Below the pieces are notes generated by a model that saw only the letters and a program-made list of their open reading frames with translations, ran no database searches and had not been told where the DNA came from. From contig CAYSPJ010000226.1 in assembly GCA_964432875.1 (NCBI GenBank), forward strand, positions 1 through 5,906: 5,906 bases of DNA. The letters run 5' to 3'. This DNA comes from JACJYE01 sp964432875 (lineage in GTDB: Bacteria; Bacteroidota; Bacteroidia; Chitinophagales; Saprospiraceae). Positions 1 through 5,906 of this stretch are shown here, piece by piece (position 1 is the stretch's first letter; each line of letters starts with the position of its first letter). Both the position numbers and the translations under genes were made by a program.

Positions 1-69
1 TGCGGTTTAAAAATTGGTGCAATAACCGGCTTCATTAGAACTAATCGGTCCTGCCCCACCCCCCACTCC

Positions 70-1479
70 CTACTTCCGCCAATCAAACCCCTCCACCCAC
101 CAACCATCGTTGAGGTGGAGGTGCTGTTGCGCCCGCGTCAGCGCGGTATAGTACCAGCGGTAGAGCTCCGTCCGCTTCATGCCGTAGATCGACTTGAAGA
201 TATTGAGGAAGACGTGCTCCCATTCGCCCCCTTGAGCCTTATGGCAGGTGATAGCATAGCCGAACTTCACCCGCAGCGCATTGAGATAAGGGTCGGTCAT
301 CATCTGCTGTTTGTAGGCCTCCGAGTTGCGGCCCAAGCCAGGGTTGCGCACCCGCTGGTCAAAATCGATAATCAATTTACGCGTCTGGTCGGGGCTCAAG
401 CCCGCCGAATCGTCGTACAGCAAGTTGCCGATCAGCTTAGTCTCATAGCGCAGGTTATTGTGCAAGGCGTACAGCTCCACGTTGTAGAAATCCAGGTTAG
501 CGCGGCGGCAATCAAAAGCCACCTTTTCCACCACCACCTGATCGCCATTAGCCAGGGGCACATCGTAGCTATTTTGCACCACCATCAGCAGCTCGCCGGG
601 CTGCACCTGCGCGCCCCTGCCCAGGGCTTGGCGGATAGACTCGTTGAGGCGGCTGCACTGCCAGTTGGCATGGCACAGCATCACCGCGCTTTCAAAGCTG
701 CCCCGCCGCACCTGCTGCACGTAGGCGGACAGCAAGCCCGCCTCATCGGGGTACAAGTGCGCGCTGCCGCCCTTAGGCAGCTTCACTTTGGGGTATTTCT
801 CATACTGCTGGCTGACCGCCAGGTCGCGAAAACGCCCGGCGATGCCCAGTATCTCGCTGCCGGCGCGCTGCCGCACGATCTCGCGCAGCTCGAAAGCCGT
901 CACCTCCAGCGCATAGCGCTGGCGCAGGAAGCCCTCGTCCAGGGCCGCAGAAAAAGGGTTTTCCCCGATGGGGGGCAACTGGCAGGGGTCTCCCACAAAG
1001 ACCACCTTGTGGCCGCTGGCATAAGCCAGGAAATCGTCGAGCAAGCTGCCGCTGCCGAATTTGGCGGTGTGCTCGCCGGCGGCCGCCTCGTGCGAGATCA
1101 TCGAGGCCTCATCCACGATATAGACCAGCTTGCCCGGCGGGCCGTAGTTGTGGCGCAGCTTGAAGTCGAGCTGCAGCTGCCCCGCGCCGCCCGCCCAGGC
1201 CGCCTCGCTGCCGCCCACCTCCTGAAAGGCATAGATACAGCTGTGCACGGTAGTGGCCGTCCAGCCGGTCTTGTTCTGCAACACCTTGGCGGCCCGCCCG
1301 GTGGTGGCGAGCAAAACGGGGCTATAGCCCGCTTCCTGCAGCCAGCTCACTAGCCGCCCGACTAATGTGGTCTTGCCCGTGCCGGCATACCCGCGCAAGA
1401 CGAAGGCCCGCCCGCCGGGCCGGCTGGCAAATGCCTGCAGCTGCTGCAGGGCTTGGTTTTGTTGTGCGGTGAGTTGCAT
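70..1479 (-). CDS. RecD/Dda-like superfamily 1B DNA helicase (AAA ATPase)
   Basis: Predicted ATP-dependent 5'-3' DNA helicase of the RecD/Dda/Pif1 type, acting on DNA in the cytoplasm. All SF1 motifs are visible in order: Walker A GYAGTGKT (residues 30-37), motif Ia ATTGRAAKVL (58-67), TVHS (77-80), Walker B VYIVDEASMI (119-128), motif III GDPCQLPPIG (163-172), an Arg motif REIVRQ (199-204), motif V AITCHKAQGGEW (409-420) and motif VI YYTALTRAQQHLHL (443-456, Arg finger R449). The last two lie in a UvrD_C_2-like 2A domain, and residues about 295-400 form a long insertion. At 469 aa it is near the size of phage T4 Dda and lacks the N-terminal region of RecD2 proteins, so it is probably a complete short-form enzyme. 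The start at 1479 puts the Walker A at the usual distance. The gene lies downstream of the CRISPR genes, same strand, but an assembly gap separates them. Its GC-rich codons differ from those of the cmr genes. A housekeeping repair role is as likely as a defence role. Confidence 0.92.
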   Translation of the reverse strand: MQLTAQQNQALQQLQAFASRPGGRAFVLRGYAGTGKTTLVGRLVSWLQEAGYSPVLLATTGRAAKVLQNKTGWTATTVHSCIYAFQEVGGSEAAWAGGAGQLQLDFKLRHNYGPPGKLVYIVDEASMISHEAAAGEHTAKFGSGSLLDDFLAYASGHKVVFVGDPCQLPPIGENPFSAALDEGFLRQRYALEVTAFELREIVRQRAGSEILGIAGRFRDLAVSQQYEKYPKVKLPKGGSAHLYPDEAGLLSAYVQQVRRGSFESAVMLCHANWQCSRLNESIRQALGRGAQVQPGELLMVVQNSYDVPLANGDQVVVEKVAFDCRRANLDFYNVELYALHNNLRYETKLIGNLLYDDSAGLSPDQTRKLIIDFDQRVRNPGLGRNSEAYKQQMMTDPYLNALRVKFGYAITCHKAQGGEWEHVFLNIFKSIYGMKRTELYRWYYTALTRAQQHLHLNDGWWVEGFDWRK

Positions 1480-1547
1480 AGTGGTTTGGTTATGCGCTTG
1501 GTTTTTTGGGGGGGCGGAGGGTTTTTAGGGGCGTGTATGGGCGGTGA
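1480..1547. other. G/C-homopolymer-rich leader between gap and helicase
   Basis: These 68 bases lie directly upstream of the helicase start. The plus strand has a T6 followed by G7 (1502-1514) and further G and T runs. Read on the minus strand, one frame stays open through it, but its residues (Pro/Lys/Thr-rich) look non-coding; the other two frames contain stops (at about 1491 and 1525). I see no convincing promoter. It probably holds the intergenic spacer before the helicase and perhaps the last codons of the gene broken by the gap. Confidence 0.5.
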
Positions 1548-1647
1548 NNNNNNNNNNNNNNNNNNNNNNNNNNNNNNNNNNNNNNNNNNNNNNNNNNNNN
1601 NNNNNNNNNNNNNNNNNNNNNNNNNNNNNNNNNNNNNNNNNNNNNNN
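1548..1647. other. Assembly gap, 100 N
   Basis: The run of unknown bases is exactly 100 long, the conventional placeholder for a scaffold gap of unknown size, so the real distance between the two sides may differ. It removes the 3' end of the small CARF-like gene and possibly additional sequence. Any reading frame that runs through it, on either strand, is an artefact. Confidence 0.97.
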
Positions 1648-1934
1648 CGGGCGGTGGTGCCGGCCAGGCAGGGGATCCCCGCCTGGCGCAATAGGCCCGC
1701 CAGCATATATACGAAGGTCAGCTCGCCCATCAGGTGCACTGTCACCGGGCCAGCCTGCGCCAGCTCCTGGATCTGCGCCAGGTATTCGCCCGCCAGCTGC
1801 TGCACTTCAGCCGTGCTGGCCTCGGGGGGGATGTGCGGGAAGGGCAGATCGCGCACCGGACCGTAAATTTCCGCCGCCGCTAATTGCTCGGCCGGCCAGC
1901 GGGGGGAGGGGTGGTTGGAGAGGTTGAGGAGCAT
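1648..1934 (-). CDS. Small Rossmann/CARF-like type III accessory protein, candidate ring nuclease (3' truncated by gap)
   Basis: Only the first 96 residues are visible; the rest is in the N gap. The last codon reads CGN, so residue 96 is Arg whatever the unknown base is. Predicted layout: a first strand ending in LNLSNHPS (residues 3-10), a helix (about 14-24), a strand VRDLPFP (27-33), a long helix (about 40-60), a strand VTVHLMGE (64-71), a helix (73-85) and a strand GIPCLAGTTAR (86-96). This alternating alpha/beta order with a polar loop after strand 1 resembles the single-domain CARF-like proteins of type III loci (Csx15/Csx16 type), some of which degrade cyclic oligoadenylate. That match is from memory of the fold and context, not an alignment. 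I prefer ATG 1934 over the in-frame ATG at 1958: it begins right at strand 1 and lies 4 nt after the csx1 stop, suggesting translational coupling. The 1958 start would add eight residues and overlap csx1 by 20 nt. Function unproven; a real gene is likely. Confidence 0.72.
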
Positions 1935-1938
1935 GGGG

Positions 1939-3282
1939 TTAGAGTTTATCAGGCACAAGGCCCATGTTCTTGATTTGACCGTAAATTTGAGTCAGTTCCT
2001 CATTCAAGGTTTCAGGCTGAGCATAGGGCAGGCGGAATCCGCAATGGTTGATGTCGTTGCGGAACTCGCCAGTGAGGGCCTTGTAGGCGTCTACCAGGCC
2101 CGGGAAGCGCCTTACAAATTCGTTCATCGCCCGGCATAAATCCTTCACTTCTTCATCAGTCAGAGGATAACCAGCCAGTTCGTTTTGGCGGAGCGGTACC
2201 TTGGGCGTCGTATATCCATTGAGCGCCGAATTGGCAGCGGCACGATGTATGCGGCTGCAGATCAGCTCAGTGCCCGCCGTGTTCTCGACGACATAAGATT
2301 GCAGAGTCTCCTGCAAAAAGGTGATACCCTGCTGCACCATGCCATGCTGGATGCACCACTCCACCGCCGCAAATCCATTGGCGAGCTGCCGGCTGGCAAA
2401 AGGGGCCAATTTTCGGCTCACCTTATCCAGCAAAGGCTGGAGCTGCACCGCGATATCCGATTGAGCAGAAAGAGACTGGACAAAAGCCTTCAGTTCATCG
2501 ACATCGATATCGGCGCAGAGTGCCTGTCCGCGGCAGGTCTGCACCGCCCGCGCAAAAGCGGCCAAACGTTGGCTGAAACCAGGCTGGCTCTCCGCCGCCA
2601 AACGCGCTAAGGGCGCGACATTGCCATCGCTGAACGCTTGTGCGGCATAGGTCCAATCTTGCAGCACCGCAAACGGCATCAGGTCTAAAATAGGCGCTTC
2701 CGTCAATTGTTGTTGGATGCGGTTTTGCTCCGCTTCATCCTCCGCCAGCTTCAGCCGCTCTTCTTTTTCGGCCCGGCCCGCTTCGTAATTTCCGTAATAA
2801 ACCGCTTTGACCCTCACCTGGCGTAGATTGCGGGCGTAATTGAGCAGCACCATCACCAGCATGGGCAAGGAGCGGAAACCAAAAGTGATGTCGAAGACGA
2901 CTTCATCTTCCTCCGCCAGTTCGGCAAATACGAGCTGGAAAACGCGCCAGATCTCCTCCTCGTCGTGCCCATTGGGTATCATGATGGGGCGGTAAGCCTT
3001 CACTACGCCTTCGGCTTTCAAGCGGCGCAAGACGCTCTCTAAGCCTTCGCCTTCCGCCCAATGGCTTTGTTGCCCTTGCCGATATATCCGGGCTTCGTAA
3101 TTGTTTCGCCGTGCTTCTTTGGTAGTGAAGATGAGCGCCTCGTCCACCGGATGGCTACGCAGGATGGTCTCTTGTGCATAGTACATGCCCTCCGTCAAGT
3201 CCGCCCGATCGCCCCGCAGATAATAGCGGGTGGGGAAGTAGGGGATGGCCCCGAGGAAGGAGATGAAGATTTTGCGTGGCAT
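1939..3282 (-). CDS. csx1: CARF-HEPN CRISPR ancillary RNase, Csx1/Csx2 (TM1812, TIGR02221-like) family
   Basis: A 447-residue protein with the two-part build of cyclic-oligoadenylate-activated RNases. The N-terminal CARF domain (about 1-165) opens with the strand KIFISFLG and a Tyr/Arg-containing loop (YFPTRYYL, 15-22). It also carries the family signature VVFDITFGFRSLPML (128-142), which normally forms the ligand-binding pocket. An acidic, charged helical segment (about 168-195) follows, then the region LMPFAVLQDWTYAAQAF (201-217), typical of the TM1812 family. The C-terminal HEPN domain contains the catalytic R-x4-H motif, R408-NDIN-H413, within EFRNDINHCGF. Known for the family: Cas10-made cyclic oligoadenylate binds a CARF dimer and activates unspecific cleavage of single-stranded RNA at the HEPN dimer interface. 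Which ring size is used cannot be read from the sequence. The gene lies 167 nt after cmr6 and 4 nt before the small CARF-like gene. The CARF signature has Phe134 where I would expect His in many relatives (DITHxFR). csx2 is an equally usable name. Confidence 0.93.
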   Translation of the reverse strand: MPRKIFISFLGAIPYFPTRYYLRGDRADLTEGMYYAQETILRSHPVDEALIFTTKEARRNNYEARIYRQGQQSHWAEGEGLESVLRRLKAEGVVKAYRPIMIPNGHDEEEIWRVFQLVFAELAEEDEVVFDITFGFRSLPMLVMVLLNYARNLRQVRVKAVYYGNYEAGRAEKEERLKLAEDEAEQNRIQQQLTEAPILDLMPFAVLQDWTYAAQAFSDGNVAPLARLAAESQPGFSQRLAAFARAVQTCRGQALCADIDVDELKAFVQSLSAQSDIAVQLQPLLDKVSRKLAPFASRQLANGFAAVEWCIQHGMVQQGITFLQETLQSYVVENTAGTELICSRIHRAAANSALNGYTTPKVPLRQNELAGYPLTDEEVKDLCRAMNEFVRRFPGLVDAYKALTGEFRNDINHCGFRLPYAQPETLNEELTQIYGQIKNMGLVPDKL

Positions 3283-3449
3283 AGTTGGGTGTAGTTGAAT
3301 GTTTGCTTTCGTATGAATGTGCCCCCTGAACAGCCTTTATCGCTCAAAGCGCGAGCGGCTGCTTTCGGGAAGTTCACTCCGCCACTTCGCTGATTTCCCA
3401 AAAGTTGCGGGCGTGGCAGCATAGCTGCTGGCGCTGGTATATCCGTAGC
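3283..3449. other. Spacer between cmr6 and csx1
   Basis: This 167-nt stretch has no plausible gene and is the only sizeable break in the operon. Two short inverted repeats are present: GCAGC/GCTGC (3416-3420 with 3424-3428, 3-nt loop) just after the cmr6 stop, and CGCTC/GAGCG (3341-3345 with 3353-3357, 7-nt loop). Neither is followed by a U-tract in the minus-strand transcript, so I do not call an intrinsic terminator. I found no Bacteroidota-type promoter (TTTG with TAnnTTTG) and no CRISPR-like direct repeats. It may hold a secondary promoter or processing site for csx1. Confidence 0.55.
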
Positions 3450-4652
3450 TTAGCTTCCACCTGCCTCGCGGAAGTAGCCGTAGCCGACGGCGGTTTTGGC
3501 GCCGATACCGTGGTTTTGGAGGGCGTCTTTAAGCCAAACGAATACATCCCAGTCAACCCCATTGGATTTGTTTCTGATGGTTTGCCCGAGCGTTTCAGAG
3601 TTTGCGCCTAGGATAAATCGAAACGGCGTTTCTTCAACCGTCAAGAAAAACACCGGTACCGGGTTATGGTAATCCGCTGGTGGTGTATTGCCCGTTTTGT
3701 CCGAGTAATATGGGCCATAGTGGGGATTCATGACGTCTGTTTTAATCTGTGGCGCTTTTAGGGGATAGGCATCGAAGAACACCAGCTCACCTTTGCGGGC
3801 TTCCTTATAATGAGAAGAATATTTCCGTCTTTTGCTGTCTTTGTGGTCAATGACCAACTCGCCCGGGCAACCGAACCAGTCGCAAAAGCGGGGGTCGGAT
3901 ATGGCTACTTCTTCCTTGCTTTCGTATGCGTTCGTAATGATCCAACTGCGCACCACGCCTTTGAGCGCCGAAGCGGGTATGTAGGGAATCCCATAAACGT
4001 GATGCAGCGTCATAGATGTTTCGTAAACCGACTCAATCCCCAAACCTTGCATCATGCGCCATTGGGTATGGAGCACTATTTCTCTGATTTGGTTATCCCC
4101 TGAAATGGCTTTAGCATTGACTAATTCCCGTTGCGCTATCTGATTGAAATCAATTTTGCCGTAGTTGGGCCTGATTTCAAAGTTTTCACCTTTTCGGTCT
4201 CGTTTGAAGAACATGAACTTGTTCTTTTCAGGAACAGGACCTTTAACATATCGAGCGGCCTTTTGCCATTTCAAGGCGAAATTGTCAGGGTCAATGCCTG
4301 CCAAAGCGGTTTTGGTGTCTGCCGGGAGGAGCGTCATGACGGGGTCGTAACTGTCCGAAATGCTCCCTCCGGACGGGTGGTGGTTTCCTGTGCTTAGGTG
4401 CGCACCTGTTGCAACTTGTGGAGGCGCTGCGGTTTTTTCAATAACACGACCGTCATTGGTTTTGAGTTTTACTAAGGTGCCTTTGTCCCGCTGAAATTCG
4501 CAGGGGGTGCTATTGTACTTCAGGTCATCCTTGGTAGGAGACCAAAATTGGGCATCAATTACAGCTTGCTTCCCGTCGAGTTTGGTGAAGTTTATCCGTG
4601 CGATGAATTTGCCGGATTTCGTCTGTATGATGGATAATGTTCCTTTTTCCAT
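3450..4652 (-). CDS. cmr6: Type III-B RAMP protein Cmr6 with N-terminal beta-rich extension
   Basis: Cmr6 is the Cas7-like RAMP subunit that helps cap the crRNA-bound Cmr filament near the 3' side of the crRNA. Family marks are strong: GLGIESVYETSMTLHHVYGIP (203-223) leading into the RAMP helix IPASALKGVVRSW (225-237), then KGELVFFDAYP (287-297), DVMNPHYGPYY (306-316), NPVPVFFLTVE (330-340) and the C-terminal glycine-rich loop GIGAKTAVGYGYF (382-394). At 400 aa it is on the long side. Residues 1-75 form a separate strand-rich segment (GTLSIIQ, GKFIARINF, GTLVKLKTNDGRVIE) like an OB-fold or cold-shock-like RNA-binding unit, joined by a Ser/Gly/His/Pro-rich linker (about 76-105). The start at 4652 is 6 nt after the cmr5 stop and begins directly with the first strand. 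The extension may touch crRNA or target RNA; this is an inference. Confidence 0.96.
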   Translation of the reverse strand: MEKGTLSIIQTKSGKFIARINFTKLDGKQAVIDAQFWSPTKDDLKYNSTPCEFQRDKGTLVKLKTNDGRVIEKTAAPPQVATGAHLSTGNHHPSGGSISDSYDPVMTLLPADTKTALAGIDPDNFALKWQKAARYVKGPVPEKNKFMFFKRDRKGENFEIRPNYGKIDFNQIAQRELVNAKAISGDNQIREIVLHTQWRMMQGLGIESVYETSMTLHHVYGIPYIPASALKGVVRSWIITNAYESKEEVAISDPRFCDWFGCPGELVIDHKDSKRRKYSSHYKEARKGELVFFDAYPLKAPQIKTDVMNPHYGPYYSDKTGNTPPADYHNPVPVFFLTVEETPFRFILGANSETLGQTIRNKSNGVDWDVFVWLKDALQNHGIGAKTAVGYGYFREAGGS

Positions 4653-4658
4653 GGCACA

Positions 4659-5081
4659 CTAAGGATTTGAGTCTTGAGATTCTCCTTCGATCAGGGCATC
4701 TGCGAAGCGCTTCATCCAGTTGAGGAGCGCGAGCACTTCAACCGTGGCTGCACGATAAGTAGCGCTTTCGCTAGAGGTGAGGACTTTTGCCAATGGGCTT
4801 TGTTCCATGTTGAGGGTGCCTTTTTGTCGCAGCCAATCTTCCAATTGTGTGTAGAGCAGACCCCAAGGATCACTTTTTTGGGCGATTCCATTCTTGGAAC
4901 CTTTGGCAAATGCAAAGGCAATGGCAGCACCTAGCCCATTGACCTTGATGAGCATCGGCATTTTTTTGACGTAGGATTTGTACTCCTTTTTCTTATCAAG
5001 CTTTGCGCCATCTTCTGCACAAGTATAGGCATAAGCTGCGCGGCCTTGCTCTAAGCCTGTTCTATTTGTTGTTTTACTCAT
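4659..5081 (-). CDS. cmr5: Type III-B CRISPR small subunit Cmr5
   Basis: Cmr5 is the small, all-helical subunit of the Cmr complex; several copies line the groove opposite the Cmr4 backbone and help hold the target RNA. At 140 aa the length is typical. The expected pattern is visible: LEQGRAAYAYTC (10-21), KEYKSYVKKMPMLIKVNGLGAAIAFAFAK split across 32-60, a tryptophan-rich helix LLYTQLEDWLRQKG (75-88), and the C-terminal ATYRAATVEVLALLNWMKRFADAL segment (107-130) with the conserved Tyr-Arg and Trp-x-x-Arg-Phe-Ala. It has no active site, in line with a structural role. It starts 3 nt after the cmr4 stop (TAA-GCC-ATG) and ends 6 nt before cmr6, so the three genes are surely cotranscribed. No Shine-Dalgarno sequence is seen before the ATG; the upstream stretch is A-rich. 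Confidence 0.96.
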   Translation of the reverse strand: MSKTTNRTGLEQGRAAYAYTCAEDGAKLDKKKEYKSYVKKMPMLIKVNGLGAAIAFAFAKGSKNGIAQKSDPWGLLYTQLEDWLRQKGTLNMEQSPLAKVLTSSESATYRAATVEVLALLNWMKRFADALIEGESQDSNP

Positions 5082-5084
5082 GGC

Positions 5085-5906
5085 TTATTGCTTTTTTAAT
5101 TTAAAAAATTTTGTGGCAACAATTCCTTTGCCGAGTGTGGCATTTCCTCCGATTTGGATTGGATTGGGAAGATACTTTTCAAAAAAATCTAGCACTTGCT
5201 CACGTTCCATTCTGCCGACCTTTCTGAATTCTGGCGCAAAGAGAGCTAATGAATACAAGATGCTCTCTGATGGCAAATACTCTTCATTAAAAAGCGCACC
5301 TTGAGCCACCGTACCCGTAGCATTATCGATTTTAGTCCGGGTAATGACTTCGGTGCTTAGATTGACAAAATCTTTGAAGTCGTCGTCAGGAAGAACAACA
5401 ATGTCTTTTTTTATTTTATTCGCCCAATATGAACTGCCATCATCAAAAAGTTGCTTCGCCAACCATTCAGGAAAATCAGTCTTTATTCCTTCATGATCTA
5501 CTTGAACTACTCTGTTTAATTCATTTGCGACTTTGAAAGTATATTCTTCCAAAAGTATATTATCGCCTATTTTGAGACTGCTGTCGGCATGAAAAAGATA
5601 AGTATCTCCGTCATTCAGATAGCCGTCGTTGAGCCCAGAAAACCGAAAGCTTTCATCGGCTAATTGCATGTCGCTCTCGAATTGCTTTAATGCACGTAAA
5701 CAAGTTGCCCAAGCGAAAATGCCTTTCATTGATTTAATGGGAAATAACAACAGACGAGCATCAGTGAAGCCCACAGCACCAGCAAAACTAGTTTGTTCTC
5801 CGTCTTTTTCGTCTTTAAAGTGCTTCTTAAGCTCATTCTTTTGATTATCCCCAAGGCTGCCTTCGTCATAGCCAAAGAGCCTATGAATCATGGTGTCGTT
5901 GTCGCT
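5085..5906 (-). CDS. cmr4: Type III-B RAMP protein Cmr4, backbone RNase (5' end outside window)
   Basis: Cmr4 is the Cas7-type subunit that polymerises along the crRNA and cuts bound target RNA at 6-nt intervals. The frame is open to the right edge; five codons (SDNDT) precede the Met at 5891, so that Met is internal and 273 residues are visible. Numbering from this Met, family marks are HRLFG (3-7), GFTDARLLLFPIKSMKGIFAW (41-61), LSTEVITRTKIDNATGTVAQGALFNEEYLPSES split over 178-210 (the thumb region), and the C-terminal glycine loop IQIGGNATLGKGIV (246-259). The missing N-terminal part, roughly 60-80 residues judging by usual family lengths, should contain the first RAMP strand, the catalytic Asp loop and the RAMP helix, so nuclease competence cannot be judged here. 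It is followed after 3 nt by cmr5. The gene is clearly AT-richer than the left half of the window. cmr1, cas10/cmr2 and cmr3 are expected upstream, to the right. Confidence 0.96.
   Translation of the reverse strand, partial: SDNDTMIHRLFGYDEGSLGDNQKNELKKHFKDEKDGEQTSFAGAVGFTDARLLLFPIKSMKGIFAWATCLRALKQFESDMQLADESFRFSGLNDGYLNDGDTYLFHADSSLKIGDNILLEEYTFKVANELNRVVQVDHEGIKTDFPEWLAKQLFDDGSSYWANKIKKDIVVLPDDDFKDFVNLSTEVITRTKIDNATGTVAQGALFNEEYLPSESILYSLALFAPEFRKVGRMEREQVLDFFEKYLPNPIQIGGNATLGKGIVATKFFKLKKQ

Noticed and set aside
25..49. Inverted repeat (ATTAG/CTAAT plus ACCG/CGGT) downstream of the helicase
   Set aside because: The central loop would be too tight, the outer arm needs an asymmetric 5-nt bulge, and no T-tract follows; it is not a convincing terminator.
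115..1353. A 412-codon open frame on the plus strand opposite the helicase
   Set aside because: It mirrors a GC-rich gene on the other strand, is very rich in Ala, Leu, His and Gln, and shows no domain motif. The helicase on the minus strand has all its SF1 motifs, so this is a shadow frame.
1362..1958. A 198-residue protein formed by reading through the N gap
   Set aside because: The part left of the gap is Pro/Lys-rich, overlaps the helicase start in another frame, and depends on the placeholder gap being the true length. Only the part right of the gap is supported.
3416..3428. Small hairpin after cmr6 as a transcription terminator
   Set aside because: The stem is only 5 bp with a 3-nt loop and no U-tract follows on the minus strand.
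3195..3562. Short minus-strand frames of 62 and 75 codons around the cmr6-csx1 spacer
   Set aside because: They overlap cmr6 or csx1 in other frames, have low-complexity composition and no recognisable motif.
1..5906. CRISPR array, cas1/cas2, transposase or tRNA
   Set aside because: No regularly spaced direct repeats, adaptation genes, transposase motifs or tRNA-like cloverleaf were found on either strand; such parts may lie outside the window or in the N gap.

Overview
The window holds the 3' part of a type III-B (Cmr) CRISPR-Cas effector operon plus accessory genes, all read on the minus strand (right to left). It most likely comes from a Bacteroidota bacterium. Three things point that way: the overall style of the Cmr4, Cmr5, Cmr6 and Csx1 proteins, very short gene junctions with no clear Shine-Dalgarno sequences (A-rich stretches instead), and a compact RecD/Dda-like helicase of a kind I associate with that phylum. 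This assignment is an inference. A run of exactly 100 Ns shows that the sequence is a scaffold, probably a draft or metagenome assembly.

Layout in transcription order: cmr4 (about 5906-5085, its 5' end lies beyond the right edge), cmr5 (5081-4659) and cmr6 (4652-3450) are packed with gaps of 3 and 6 nt. A 167-nt non-coding spacer follows. Next comes a CARF-HEPN effector of the Csx1/Csx2 (TM1812, TIGR02221-like) family (3282-1939). Four nt later starts a small Rossmann-like protein (from 1934) whose 3' end is lost in the N gap at 1548-1647. Beyond the gap is a 469-residue superfamily 1B DNA helicase (1479-70). The last 69 bases hold nothing I can identify.

How the parts probably work together: Cmr4 (backbone and target-RNA cleavage), Cmr5 (small subunit) and Cmr6 (cap of the crRNA filament) build the RNA-guided complex, together with Cmr1, Cas10/Cmr2 and Cmr3, which would be encoded to the right. 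In this kind of system, target binding makes Cas10 produce cyclic oligoadenylate, which a CARF domain senses to switch on a HEPN RNase; the Csx1-type gene here fits that role. The small protein directly after it has the outline of a single-domain CARF-like protein. It is a candidate ring nuclease or other modulator of the signal, which is the most interesting open point in the window. Whether the helicase belongs to the defence locus or is a chromosomal neighbour cannot be decided here.

Base composition changes strongly along the window. The cmr4/cmr5 end is AT-rich (for example 19 G+C of 60 at 5521-5580) and the helicase end is GC-rich (44 of 60 at 1141-1200), with cmr6 and csx1 looking intermediate. 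This suggests that the cmr module and the left-hand genes have different histories. No CRISPR array, cas1/cas2, tRNA, rRNA or mobile element is visible.
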